In this document: in pieces, positions 47,298 to 59,208 of the stretch
Numbering within the stretch: the stretch's first letter is position 1
How the letters are laid out: every line of letters starts with the position of its first letter
Position numbers and translations under genes: made by a program
The notes under the pieces: model-generated
What the model was told of the DNA's origin: nothing
Database searches by the model: none
The model's input: only the letters and a program-made list of their open reading frames with translations
Source of the DNA: Raphanus sativus
Lineage: Eukaryota; Streptophyta; Magnoliopsida; Brassicales; Brassicaceae
Length of the DNA stretch: 64,000 nucleotides
Direction of reading: 5' to 3'
Assembly: GCF_000801105.2 (NCBI RefSeq)
Contig: NC_079515.1
Span: 18,623,407-18,687,406, forward strand

Positions 47298-49148
47298 ATC
47301 TTAACTCAAAATATCCGTTTTTTGCTTTGTACTAACCGGACTGATTATTGTAAAAAGTATTTTTTTGTAAGGATAGGTTAAAGATGCCGGAATGGGATCT
47401 GAATTGGAGAAATATATTGATGGAGATCAAATATTTTGTTTTTCCATCAGATTGTCATCGTCCATGATTTAATATATTTTTCTGTGCTGCGTGACTAACG
47501 TGACTAACGTTTTGATTTTGTGATTTCAGATTTTTTGGAACATCTTAATTTGATTATTAAGTGCTTGATCACGAGAAAATAAAAAACTATTAAAAGTTTC
47601 AAAAATATGGTGAAACCATATTTATAAACAACATTTTGATCTTTTGAGATCAAGTTGTATGGATGGAAATTAATTTTGTGAGTCGACGCCCCAAATTAAG
47701 TTTGGGAGAGGTATGCCACATATAAATCATTTGCCATAAGAAATAAAATGTTTGTTGATATTGATCAAAACATTTGTATTTCGTCAATGCTTAAATGCAC
47801 CTTTTAAAAAGGTTGACCATGCAAAATCAATGAGAATTTTCAAACCAATATGACTGAAATTGACATGTGTATTGTAGTTTCTAAAGTTAATATGTTTGAG
47901 AATAACCATAAAAAATGGTGGTTTCGATGGTACAAACACTATCATATAATGATATGTATATTTGCTAAAAGCAAAATATGTTTTTGGAAAAAATCAAAGC
48001 ATATAAAAGTTAGATTTATAAATCAACTTAAGAGAACTATGAAAATAGTTGAATCTAAAATGTGAATTTCTAAGAATGAAATACATTTTCGAAATTATTT
48101 TTTTATTCATTTAAATCTAAAGGAGTTGTAAACTCTTAAGAGATGTTAAATGTAAATAAATATGCATGTTTTTGAGCTATCTCAAGAAATGTGAGGGAAG
48201 CTTTGCTTACCATATAAAGTCATTGGCAAGAGACCAAATGAACATAGTGATAGTTATCAAAAAAAAAAAATTAAATAAAGGAAAAAGAATTAGTGTTGTA
48301 CACTGAGTTTTATGTATAATGGTTGATTGTATCTTAAAAAAAAATGACAAAAATCATTAGACAATTGATCTCGACTAATCTCAACAGATTATGTTCAATG
48401 TGATGACAACTTAGGATCATGTTATTAAAGGTGTGTCATGAGATCAAATTGTAATATCATCAAAAGGAATGGGTTTAGTCTATGAACTAAGATGAGGTTT
48501 GGCGGTAACTCTACTTATCTGATTGGAGATCCCAAGAAATAGGTTCAAGGAGACAACTAAGTCAAACTAAATCTGCCCAAAGCACTGTAAGACTTCGGTC
48601 TATACCCAGTTCCTAGGATGATTAAACAGTGCTACATGTAAGGAATAGAGGATAAGCATTTGTTTTTAATAATTTGTGTCAATTGTTTTTGAGATATGAA
48701 TGGAGTAGTACATGATACTCCTCTAAACAAAACTAATGGAAAATCACCTTGTGAGTGTGAAATGAGACCGTTTCTAGGAGAATAAAATGGCTATATTCTC
48801 TAAAGTTCACTCATGATTACCAGGAATGTTCACGGCCAAAATGAACACAATAGAGAAATTGGTTTTGTGAAAAAATGAAACTGTGTTTTGGCTATTTTCT
48901 AGGTTTACACCAAAGTCCGGGAGGTTCAAGCCATCATGGCCACCTCCTGGCCGAGTAAATCCGATAGCTATTAACAATGACTGGTTCAAGGCTGAAAAAT
49001 TGCTACCAACTCATCATGCAGTGAATTTCTCGCTTGTACTCTCCAAAGTTCTTAGTTGAGTCTTGTTGAGTCTTGTCGAGTCTTGTATAGGAAGTTAAGT
49101 CTGTCGAGTCGTCTAGTGTTTAGAAGCATTTCTATTCATGTGGGGGAT
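47298..49148 (+). other. Non-coding interior of the LTR element
   Basis: No recognisable gag or pol. Short frames (plus 47850-48065, minus 48807-48989) show no retrotransposon motif. A GTCTTGT-(T/C)GAGT short repeat occurs at 49060-49085. Its end GTGGGGGAT serves as the purine tract. Confidence 0.6.
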
Positions 49149-49215
49149 TGTTGGAACTCGTTTTTTGACGAGATGGTTTTAGACCATTTTTGGTAAGTTT
49201 TCCGGGCGAAGACGT

Positions 49216-50557
49216 TGATATCTTGCATATTTGCATTGTTTTAGCTATTCATTCATATGCATTTTCATCATATAGAATAGGATTTAGACATGTTTAGGTT
49301 GCATTTTGCATGCATAAGTCTCTATTAGGTACTGGAGTGCCAAGTGAAGTTATTGGAGACATTTGGATGTGTTTGGAACTCAAAAGAGGTGAAAAAGGTG
49401 ATCATTGGACGAGCAAAGCATCGGAGAGACCTTCCTGGAGCGACCCTACGGAGTCGCTGTGCCCCACCTCTCAGAGCGACCTTCCCAGAGCGACACCTCC
49501 AAGTCGCTCGCGTTCTCATCACTCGGAGACACGAAGAAACGAGGTCAGAGCGACCCCTCAGAGCGACCACCCGAGGTCGCTCCCGAAGCCAGAGCGACGT
49601 GCTGGAGCGACTCTCGGGGGTCGCTCCGCATCACCAGCTGCACGATTTTATTATTTTGGAAGGACCTTTTTGCAATTTATTGTGCACGTTTTTGCACTGA
49701 AAAACCTAATGTTTAAGTATTCTGGGTAGCCACCATTGGCAGAGGATCTTTTATCTATTGAATACACAAAACTTTCTCAAAAAAAAAGCTCTCTTTTGAT
49801 TTGATTGTTCTTGTGTTCTTGTGATTTTCTTTTCTAGTTCTCTATATGATTCATCTGAAATCCACCATGGGTTTAAGAGGAATCATGGAGATTAGTGAGT
49901 AATCACCTTTTGGATTCATGGGTTAGGGTGATTTAGGGTGATTAGGTTAGTTCTAGGATGTGTTAGGTGTAAATCATACTTGTTCCTTGCATAGTAGAGT
50001 GATCTTAATGCATCATTTGAGTAGGCCACTCAAAGGGTGATCTCTAGACATTTCCCACCCAAAAGGTGTTTGATGAAATACCTGAGTCAACTCTCCTAGG
50101 CTCTTAGTGTACTTTGCCAAAGATATTTGTTGTTAAAGATGCTAAGATAGCTAATAGACTTGTTAGTAATGATTGCTTGCATGTTATTCAACCAAAGACA
50201 TTTGATGTTTGAGACATGTTAGCAAATGAGCATTCATCTAGACATAGAGCTTGCTTAGAATTGTGTCTAGGCTTAAGGTTAATAGTTTGATTGATTCATT
50301 TGTCATCCTTAGTTCGAAACTTGATCACCCAAGGTCTGAAATCTCTATACCCATGAGTTCTCCTTTCCAATAGCTTAAAATTATCATTTCTGTTACTTGC
50401 ATTCTAGTTTTAGTTTAGAAATCATCAAATCACTGATTGCACTTAGATTAGGCAAATAGTTGCATTCTCTCTGCATTTGAATCCCTCAGAACTGGTTCGA
50501 CAACTTACTTCCACTTTACTATCATTTGACTTAGGAGCCTCAAAACTCCTAACATCA
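49216..50557 (+). repeat. 5' LTR of the Athila-type element
   Basis: 1342 bp. It contains a cluster of GAGCGAC and GTCGCTC motifs at 49425-49625. Confidence 0.95.
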
Positions 50558-50560
50558 AAT

Positions 50561-50573
50561 TGGCGCCGTTGCC
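50561..50573 (+). promoter_or_regulatory. tRNA primer-binding site (Asp-type)
   Basis: TGGCGCCGTTGCC, three bases after the LTR, is the primer site typical of Athila-like elements and complementary to the 3' end of plant aspartate tRNA. Confidence 0.85.
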
Positions 50574-50685
50574 AAATTCTGAGTTTGATTTGAACATTGA
50601 GATTTAGTCATTTGCTTGAGACTAAGTCATTTTTATTTTTGTAAGTTATTGATTCTCTTCTTCACTCTTTGTGATTTTCAGGTGT

Positions 50686-53223
50686 ATGAACTTGAGGAAC
50701 AAAGGTACATCAAACCTTGTTCCAAGAGCCGCAGACATCAGAGCTTTAGAGAAAGAGTGTGCTAGAAAAAGAAGAGAAGAAGAGCAGGAAGCTTTACTGC
50801 AGACACATGAAGCTGAGATGGCTGATCCACAAAATCCTCTGAATCTCAATGGAGTAAACAATGTTCCATAAGGGCCCCAACAGCGACCAGCTCGCCCCAT
50901 TGGCACTTATGACCGCCCCAACATTCATGGTCCTAGACTTGGAATCCGAGCACCAGCTGTAGCTGCTAACAACTTTGAGATCAAATCAGGACTGCTACAC
51001 TGCATAGAGAACAACAAGTATCATGGTCTGGCTGTGGAGGACCCATTTGATCACTTGGATAAGTTTGACAGCTACTGTGGTATGTCAAAGACTAATGGTG
51101 TGTCAGAGGATGCCTTAAAGCTCAAGCTATTCCCTTTCTCTTTGGGGGATAAGACATGTCAGTGGGAGAAGTCTCTACCAAGTGACTCCATCACCACTTG
51201 GGAAGACTGCAAACGGGCATTCTTGGAGAAGTTCTTCTCTACCTCAAGAACTGCTAAGTTGAGGAATGAGATCTCCAGCTTCCAATTCTCTACCTCAAGA
51301 ACTGCTAAGTTGAGGAATGAGATCTCCAGCTTCCAACAGAAGAACTTGGAAGGATTCAGTTAAGCTTGGGAGAGATTCAATGGTTACCAAGCTCAGTGCC
51401 CACACCATGGATTCTCTAAAGAGAGCTTGCTGAGCACATTCTACAGAGGTGCTCTTCCTAAGTACAGAGCCAGACTGGATACAGCTAGCAATGGGTTCTT
51501 TTTGGGGAGAACTGAGGAAGAGGCAGAGGCTCTGGTTGAGAACATGGTTAAGAGTGATGCAGTCTACAGTGGAGACCATGACAGAAGCAGCAGAGGTGAT
51601 GACAATCAAACAAGGAATGAGATAAAGGCTCTTCAGGAGAAGATTGACAAACTCATTGCTGATAAGGCCACACAAGCGCAGGTTAACTTTGTTGGCAACC
51701 CAAGCCAGGAGACACCTCTTACTGTCAATGAGGTTGAGGGTTTGGAAGGGCAAGAAGAATTGTGTTTCATCAACAGTAATGGTAGCTGGTACAAGAAGGA
51801 ACCCAACTTTCAGTACAACAACTACCAACAGAAGCCCTATTCAAACAACCAGCAGAGTGGTTATCAGCCTCGAAACAACCAGCAGAGCAACTATCAGCCT
51901 CAGCAAAACTCCTTTCCTAGCTCCTCTGCCCCTCAACAAAGCAGCACTGATGCCTTACTGAAACAGATCTTGGAGTCTCAGACTCGAAGTGAGAAACATG
52001 TGGGCTATGAGCTGAAGAACCTTCACTCCAAGATTGATGGGAGCTACAATGAACTCAACAACAAATTCACCCACCTCGCTTCTTCTATCAATAATTTGGA
52101 GACTCAGTTTGCTTCCATGAGCACCCACCAGAATCGCCAGCCAGGATCTCTACCTGGAAAATCTGATCAAAACCCCAAGGAAGCAAAAGCTGTCACACTC
52201 AGGAGTGGTAAGCAGTTACCACCTAGAATCCTCACCAAGGATGCTGAGAAACAAGGTGATGAGGTAGCCATCAATCTAGATGATGAAGTGGTCATTGTTG
52301 ATGAGAAGACAGATGATGAGATCTTGGAGAAGATTGAGAAAGATAAGGGTAAAGGAAAGGTTGGAGAAGAGAAGAAGACAACAAAAGATGGTGAATATGC
52401 TGCTCCAGCAGGTGAGAGCCCTTCTGTCCCCCCTCCCTATGAACCCAAGCTTCCATTCCCTGGTAGATTCAAGAAGCAGCTGCTACAGAAGTACAAGGCT
52501 TTGTTTGAGAAGCAGATGAGTGAAGCTCAAGTTACAATGCCCATCATTGATGCTTTGATGCTGATTCCTCAATACAGCAAACTCCTGAAAGATGTTGTAG
52601 CTACTAAGAAGAAGGAGATGGAAGGCATGATGGTTCTGAGTCATGAGTGCAATGCCATCATTCAGAGGCTTGATGCTCCAGAGAAGCTAGAGGATCCAGG
52701 ATGCTTCACACTCCCTTATGCTCTTGGACCTATGGTATTTGAGAAATGTCTCTGCGATTTGGGAGCTAGTGTCAGCTTGATGCCTTTTTCTGTGGCAAAG
52801 AAGCTTGGCTTCACTCAATACAAGAAGTGTAGACTCTCTCTGGTGTTGGCTGACCGTTCAGTGAAGTACCCTGTGGGCATCCTAGAGAACCTCCCTGTGA
52901 AGATTGAAAGGTATGAGATACCTACAGATTTTGTGGTGCTTGAAATGGGTGAGGAGGCTCAAGAACCATTGATTCTTGGAATGCCATTCTTAGCTACAGC
53001 AGGAGCTATTGTGAATGTGAAAGAAGGGAAGATCGACCTCCATTTGGGCAAGGAGAACATCCTCCACTTTGACATCAAGGAGAAGATGAGGAACCCCACT
53101 GTATTTGGACAAGCCTTCACCATTGAAGAGATGAATCCTCCTCCTGCTGATGATCACTTTGATGAGCTACCACCTGAGGAAGATGGGGTGTCAACTCCAC
53201 TTTCTGCACCTATTCCAGCCTGA
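50686..53223 (+). pseudogene. Athila-type gag-protease ORF with two nonsense codons
   Basis: First ATG at 50686. The same frame runs to 53223 with no frameshift and is interrupted only by stops at 50869-50871 and 51361-51363. Gag motifs are RPIGTYDRPNIHGPRLGIRA, EIKSGLLHCIENNKYHGLA, FPFSLGDKT, EKFFSTSRTAKLRNEIS and LSTFYRGALPKYRARLDTAS. An N/Q/Y-rich segment (51808-51945) takes the place of a zinc knuckle. The protease CDLGASVSLMPFSVAKKLG follows, with catalytic Asp at 52756-52758, and an LILGMPFL flap/C-terminal motif. A 51-bp in-frame tandem duplication lies at 51234-51335. The last 598 codons (51427-53223) are open. In relatives Gag forms the particle and the protease matures it. Confidence 0.9.
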
Positions 53224-55099
53224 TCCAAAGGAGGTAAAGTCAAGCTCGAGACTTAAACCAAGCCCACTTGGGAGGAAGTCCCATGAGTATCCTTGTATAT
53301 ATTGCATTAGTATTTGCATTATCATTTTATTGCATAAAACAATGGGAGAGTGAAGTTGTGTGCAGGTACTGAGCAGAAAGTCGGACACCAGAGCGATCTC
53401 ATCGCAGCAACACCTCTAGGTCGCTCCACCTGGGAGCAACATGTCCAGAGCGAGATGCCGAGGTCGCTCGCGTCACACGCGAGTGGAAACACAGAAACCG
53501 ACCTCAGAGCGATCTTCTCACAGCGACATACCGAAGTCGCTCCAGCTGGGAGCGACCTGTCGCAGCGACGTTCACACCTCGCTCCACGGAAGGTAACACA
53601 CAATCCCACTTTTCTTTGTATTTCACATTTCCATTGGGTACCTCACTCACACAGAGATTGTGTGATTTAAGTGTGGGGGAGGTACCAAGTATTTGATCAT
53701 GTTTGTTTTCATGATTTTGAGTCTCATGCATTGCATATTACATTCTTATTTGCATAGAAAAATCCAAAAAAAAAAAAAAATTGAAAAACACAAAAAGAAT
53801 CATTTAGTTGCATCATTTGCATTTTTAGGATTGAGTCTAGAAGCGTATAGGTTGCATTCATGCATTAGGGGGATTTCAACCTTGTAAAGAGCTCATGCTA
53901 AGTGCTGAATTTGTTGACCTTTGTAATCATGACAAGTAGCTTGAGCACCCTTTGGAAAGCTTGTAAACTTCGCGCCTTGAATGCTCCTCTTGAAACTCAT
54001 TTGACTGTTGATACTCTCTCTTTGAAGCAAGCTCCTGTTTTAATGTCTCTTGCATATGGTCCCTTGTGTACTAAGTCATGGATATACACACTTGAGTTGT
54101 CCCATCTGTTTTACCAATCTTTTTGACAAACTCAAGTGGTACTCCACTCCCAAAACACATACCTCCTTTTTAAACCATCATTATTTATTGAGTGATGCCT
54201 TTTTGGAAAGCTTTACATATGCATAATGTTGAGAGTATTGGGAACGACAATGCTTAGTCTCCATTCCTGCTAGATTAGCCACTCTATTGTCTAGGTATAG
54301 GAAGGGGGTGAGTGTTGTGATTGTGATTTGGGAATATGAAAGGTTTGACTCTTTGTGTTTAAATGATTAGTCTTTTTGGGATAAGTGGAGAAGTATCTAG
54401 CTCTTATTGTGAAAAGTCTTGCCCCCAAATATAAAATAAAAAATAATAAAATAAAAAGGGGGCTAGCAAAGTTGTTAGGAGCTGAGATTTGTTTTAAAAT
54501 TGTGAAAATCCCTTATTGATTTCAAAAAGAAATAGTCTGATGTGAAAAATGTTCTTGGGATCTTTTGATGAGAGATGTGAGTTTGATTTGACATTGAGGA
54601 ATAATTGAATATCTTTTGTGTTTGGGAAAGGGTAGAACAATGGAGATTGAGCATTGTATGCGTGAGTTGATCCCTTTCTTAGATATATTATGTGTAATGT
54701 CAAAGCTACTTTGTTTTGAGAGTAAACCACCTTAAAAGATCATTTTGAACCTCTGATTTCACTTGCATTAAAGCCTTTGTCTTACCAAACCAAATGACTT
54801 GGACCAGTTGACCATGTGTGAGATGCCTATTGAGTTGCTTCATAAATGTTAGAGAGATGTGGATTTGTGGTTTGTGGATGCATGATTAATGAGTGTAGAG
54901 ATCAAAGGAGCTGAGATAGGCCTAGAGATGTTAGAGATGGATAAAATCATTGCTCTTGCTATTTGGTATGATTGTGCAAGGTTGTTAGGTTGAGAACTAA
55001 GAAGAGTTTCTTTTGATTATGAGTCCCCACCTTCAAACCTCTTCTCCTTGGTTCTTGAAAGTCTACTTGTGGACAAGTAAAGGACTAGTGTGGGGGAGT
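53224..55099 (+). other. Non-coding 3' internal region of the Athila-type element
   Basis: About 1.9 kb without RT, integrase or env-like coding. It begins with a second GAGCGA/GTCGCTC cluster (53388-53585) and then becomes AT-rich with an A15 run near 53767-53781. It ends in the purine tract GTGTGGGGGAGT before the 3' LTR. Confidence 0.75.
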
Positions 55100-56439
55100 T
55101 GATATCTTGCATATTTGTATTGTTTTAGCTATTCATTCATATGCATTTTCATCATATAGAATATGATTTAGACATGTTTAGGTTGCATTTTGCATGCATA
55201 AGTCTCTATTAGGTACTGGAGTGTCAAGTGAAGTTATTGGAGACATTTGGATGTGTTTGGAGCTCAAAAGAGGTGAAAAGGTGATCATTGGACGAGCAAA
55301 GCATCGGAGCGACCTTCCCGGAGCGACCCTACGGAGTCGCTGTGCCCCACCTCTCAGAGCGACCTTCCCAGAGCGACACCTCCAAGTCGCTCGCGTTCTC
55401 ATCACTCGGAGACACGAAGAAACGAGGTCAGAGCGACCCCTCAGAGCGACCACCCGAGGTCGCTCCCGAAGCCAGAGCGACGTGCTGGAGCGACTCTCGG
55501 GGGTCGCTCCGCATCACCATCTGCACGATTTTATTATTTTTGAAGGACATTTTTGCAATTTATTGTGCACGTTTTTGCACTGAAAAACCTAATGTTTAAG
55601 TATTCTGGGTAGCCACCGTTGGCAGATGATCTTTTATCTATTGAATACACAAAACTCTCTCAAAAAAAAGCTCTCTTTTGATTTGATTGTTCTTGTGTTC
55701 TTGTGATTTTCTTTTCTAGTTCTCTATATGATTCATCTGAAATCCACCATGGGTTTAAGAGGAATCATGGAGATTAGTGAGTAATCACCTTTTGGATTCA
55801 TGGGTTAGGGTGATTTAGGGTGATTAGGTTAGTTCTAGGATGTGTTAGGTGTAAATCATACTTGTTTCTTGCATAGTAGAGTGATCTTAATGCATCATTT
55901 GAGTAGGCCACTCAAAGGGTAATCTCTAGACATTTCCCACCCAAAAGGTGTTTGATAAAATGCCTGAGTCAACTCTCCTAGGCTCTTAGTGTACTTTGCC
56001 AAAGATATTTGTTGTTAAAGATGCTAAAATAGCTAATAGACTTGTTAATAATGATTGCTTGCATGTTATTCAACCAAAGACATTTGATGTTTGAGACATG
56101 TTAGCAAATGAGCATTCATCTAGACATAGAGCTTGCTTAGAATTGTGTCTAGGCTTAAGGTTAATAGTTTGATTGATTCATTTGTCATCCTTAGTTCGAA
56201 ACTTGATCACCCAAGGTCTGAAATCCCTATACCCATGAGTTCTCCTTTCCAATAGCTTAAAAGTATCATTTCTGTTAGTTGCATTCTAGTTTTAGTTTAG
56301 AAATCATCAAATCACTGATTGTACTTAGATTAGGCAAATACTTGCATTCTCTCTGCATTTGAATCCCTCAGAACTGGTTCGACAACTTACTTCCATTTTA
56401 CAATCATTTGACTTAGGAGCCTCAAAACTCCTAACATCA
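55100..56439 (+). repeat. 3' LTR of the Athila-type element
   Basis: 1340 bp, matching the 5' LTR throughout, with roughly 25-30 scattered differences counted by eye. Confidence 0.95.
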
Positions 56440-56902
56440 GACGTTCGTCGGAATAACCGAATGTTTGACAAACACTATGGAATAGTGTATTTATATGTAA
56501 AAACAAATTCTGGTTTTGAATGAGAAATGGAAGTCCAAAGTGAATGATTTAAAAAGGTTGTAAAGCTTATATTTAGCTGAGTATAAAAACTAAGCAAATA
56601 TATCACTTTGAATATTTGGATTTGAATTAGATTTAAATTTTTTAATCGGACATCATGTCAATTAACTTATTTTTATAGATCTTATTCATAATAATAACCC
56701 ACTACAAAGAATATTGTTCAGTTTGATTTTGTCAAAAAAGAATATTTTTTAAAGTGACGTTAATTTGGTCATGGAGAAGTTACACTCCTTAATGCCAATT
56801 AATTTGTCAAGTAAATGCTCCATCAATACACAATATACGTTTGCACTTTGTGAGTGTATAAACAAGTTGTGTGTGTTCTCATTTTAATAGAAAAAACAGA
56901 TA

Positions 56903-57139
56903 CTCCCTCCGTTTCATTTTATTTGTCGTTCTAGACTTCGACACACAGATTAATAAAACATTTAATTTTGTATATTTACTTGATAAAAACATCATTGCCA
57001 ATACACCTAACCAGTTTTCAACCAATAGAAAAATAATTTAGAATAAAAATCAATAAATTTTGCATTGAAATCATAAAACACACTTATTTTGAAACAAAAA
57101 TTTTGCTCTAAAACGACATATAATTTGAAACGGAGGGAG
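56903..57139. mobile_element. Stowaway-like MITE in the 3' LTR
   Basis: The ends are CTCCCTCCGTTTCATTTTAT and, reversed, CTCCCTCCGTTTCAAATTAT. A TA lies on each side (56901-56902 and 57140-57141). The partner LTR at about 46977-46980 shows the uninterrupted site with one TA. 237 bp, non-coding. Confidence 0.93.
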
Positions 57140-57462
57140 TATATGATAAGAGTAAAAATCATTCTCCCATTATGAAATAGTTATGTTAGTATTTTTATTT
57201 TGTGTCTGAGAGTACAACACAAAACTAATTTCGCCAAGTTTCTGATAGAATGACGCAAATTCAGAAGATTGTTTGCAGTTGTATCCTGGGACTCATTACG
57301 TTATCGAACCGTCGCACTATGAGACGTATTTGAGTTAAGGAAAAATATAATATATCGCCTCTGCAGTTGTATCATCCTTTTCTTACTCTTTGGTATAGTA
57401 TTATCATTTTTTATTTTTTACAATATTCAGTAGTCCGTAGTTTATAAAATACGGTTCTGTCA

Positions 57463-57883
57463 AGTTCAACCAAAGCCATACAGTACATATAAAAAAATCA
57501 AGAGGTGCCTGAGACAATATAACTGAATAGACTATGTGTTTGTTCAATTTACCTTCTTGTCACGAAATGATTTCAAACGTTTCACCAGATTTCGGGTTTA
57601 TTTGCTCCCAGGTGTGGATTACTTTCACTTGGATGTACCAATCAGTTCTGTAAGGTTTCAGTTTTGAAAGGTACGAAATTTTCTTTCGTTTTCGAAGAAA
57701 AAAAAAATTGTTTATGGGGATTGTTTGACTACGGAGTATCTATAGCTTACAATAGATAGGGTTTGAAAGAATATCCGAATTATTTCTAGTTTTGTTTTCA
57801 ACCACGTAATTTGCTTTAGAACATTTAAGTTAGGAGGGAGGATATTTCGTTTGAATGATAAGGTATATTCTGTTAATAAACTA
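57463..57883. other. Flanking DNA, unassigned, moderately complex
   Basis: No transposon end seen. The stretch 57550-57680 is less AT-rich and could derive from a gene, but I recognise no protein. Confidence 0.4.
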
Positions 57884-59208
57884 CTAGAGCTTCACCCGCA
57901 CATCCGTGCGGGTTTTAATTTTGATTTTTTAAAAACTGATGTTTGTTTTTAATAATTAATATCATATATTTTAGATGTGTCATTATATAACTGAATGTAT
58001 ATTGGATATTTGAATATTTTAGGTTCTTATACATCATAATCGGATTCGAACCAAAACGGATAATATGATTACTTTTGGTCATTTAATAATTTTTAGGTTA
58101 CTTTAGTTTAAATAAAAAATACCTGAATCGAATTAGGTAATATAATTATTTTTGGTAAAAATATTTGAAACTTTACATATATTAGTTATTTGGATATTTT
58201 TAGGTTCCAATACATCAGAATTGAATTCACTTGGACCAGAAGGATCCAATTCAAAAGTCACCAAAAAAATTTATAATACTCGAACGAAGCCTAATTTCAA
58301 AACACAAAAATATAGTACCTGAAAAACGATTCATATTTGAACGGGTATCCAAAAAACCATATTGCTAACTGTATATTTTTATATTTACCTGAATAATTAA
58401 AAAGAGTAAAACTACTATTTTAGTGGTATTGAGGCGTTTTAGTTTAAACGTCATGTGTTTTTTCACATATTTATAAATAAATATTGATTTTATATAAATG
58501 TTAGTATATATTTTCTAATTTAAATTTATTAAATATTTTTATTATGAAAATTTTAAATACAATATTTTTATAATTTATATTGAGTAATTTTATTTTAGTT
58601 TTGAATCGTCAACCATTTCATTAAGATTTTTAAAATATGACATGCCCAATCGCACAAATATACTTTATATATTTTTTTCATGGACCAAAATTTAAATGTA
58701 TGATAAAATGTTATATATACTATTTAAAATTTGGTGCTATATACTTAATTTATATTCTTCAACATTTAACATATTCGATTTTCATTGGGATATTATTTAT
58801 ATGAAATATAAATAAAATCATATATTTACAAATTTATATTCAAGTAGCATTAACTTTGTTTCTAGCTTAGCCGAAGGAACATCAAATCGAAGACATTAGG
58901 ATCTCGATTCTTGATTTTCATCATGCGAAACAGTTTCTTTGGATTGTCATATTATTTGTGAATGGTTGTTTGTTAATGATTGTGTTAAGAAAAATTTATA
59001 TTTAATTGATTGCATAGAGTATCAAAATATAGTAAATTTATTGGTTACCTAGATTATAGGAAGTAGTAGTTTTAATTTTAATTAAATAAGGAAAATACAA
59101 TAAATACTTAATATTAGATTTATTAATTAATTCAGTGGCACAGACCTGTAAATATTGTGCAAGTTTAAGGGTTACTCTTAATTTGTACTTCAGTTTTAAT
59201 ATATTAGA
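57884..59208 (-). mobile_element. Non-autonomous Helitron
   Basis: Host A at 57883, CTAGAGCTTCACCCGCACAT with the hairpin CCCGCACATCCGTGCGGG. The right end reversed is TCTAATATATTAAAACTGAA, followed by host T. Its last 402 bp are repeated in tandem beyond the end. Confidence 0.8.

Larger units (their letters stand above)
49216..56439 (+). mobile_element. Athila-type gag-protease retrotransposon without pol
   Basis: LTRs of 1342 and 1340 bp (49216-50557 and 55100-56439), both TGATATC...ACATCA, are bounded by GACGT at 49211-49215 and 56440-56444. The primer site TGGCGCCGTTGCC lies at 50561 and the purine tract GTGTGGGGGAGT before 55100. One reading frame encodes Gag and an aspartic protease and stops at 53223. 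No RT, RNase H, integrase or env-like ORF follows in the remaining 1.9 kb. LTRs differ by about 2% in a hand comparison, so the insertion is fairly recent. It resembles terminal-repeat elements with a GAG domain (TR-GAG), which rely on full-length relatives. Confidence 0.93.
46126..57462 (+). mobile_element. Non-coding LTR retrotransposon hosting nested insertions
   Basis: Both LTRs start TGTTGGAACTCG and end GGTTCT(A/G)TCA. A GTGGGGGAT purine tract precedes the right LTR at 49149, giving plus orientation. Flanking AGTCC (46121-46125) and AGTTC (57463-57467) form an imperfect target duplication. The 1.85-kb interior (47298-49148) has no gag or pol and no recognised primer site, so it is a large non-autonomous derivative. 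The LTRs are split by a hAT MITE (left) and by an Athila-type element plus a Stowaway-like MITE (right). Confidence 0.8.
49149..57462 (+). repeat. 3' LTR of the non-coding element, interrupted
   Basis: Consists of 49149-49215 and 56440-57462. Removing the Athila-type element with one GACGT copy, and the Stowaway-like MITE with one TA, restores continuity with the 5' LTR. Confidence 0.85.

Noticed and set aside
47850..48065. 71-codon Lys-rich frame as a gene of the LTR element
   Set aside because: No Gag, knuckle or pol motif, and the composition is typical of AT-rich non-coding DNA.
49310..49729. Arg/Ser-rich frames of 100-139 codons, repeated at 55194-55599
   Set aside because: They are products of the GAGCGAC/GTCGCTC motif cluster in the LTRs and appear in several frames at once.
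50641..50681. GTAAGT...TTTTCAG as an intron just before the gag ATG
   Set aside because: At 41 bp it is shorter than functional plant introns; the splice-like ends are probably coincidental.
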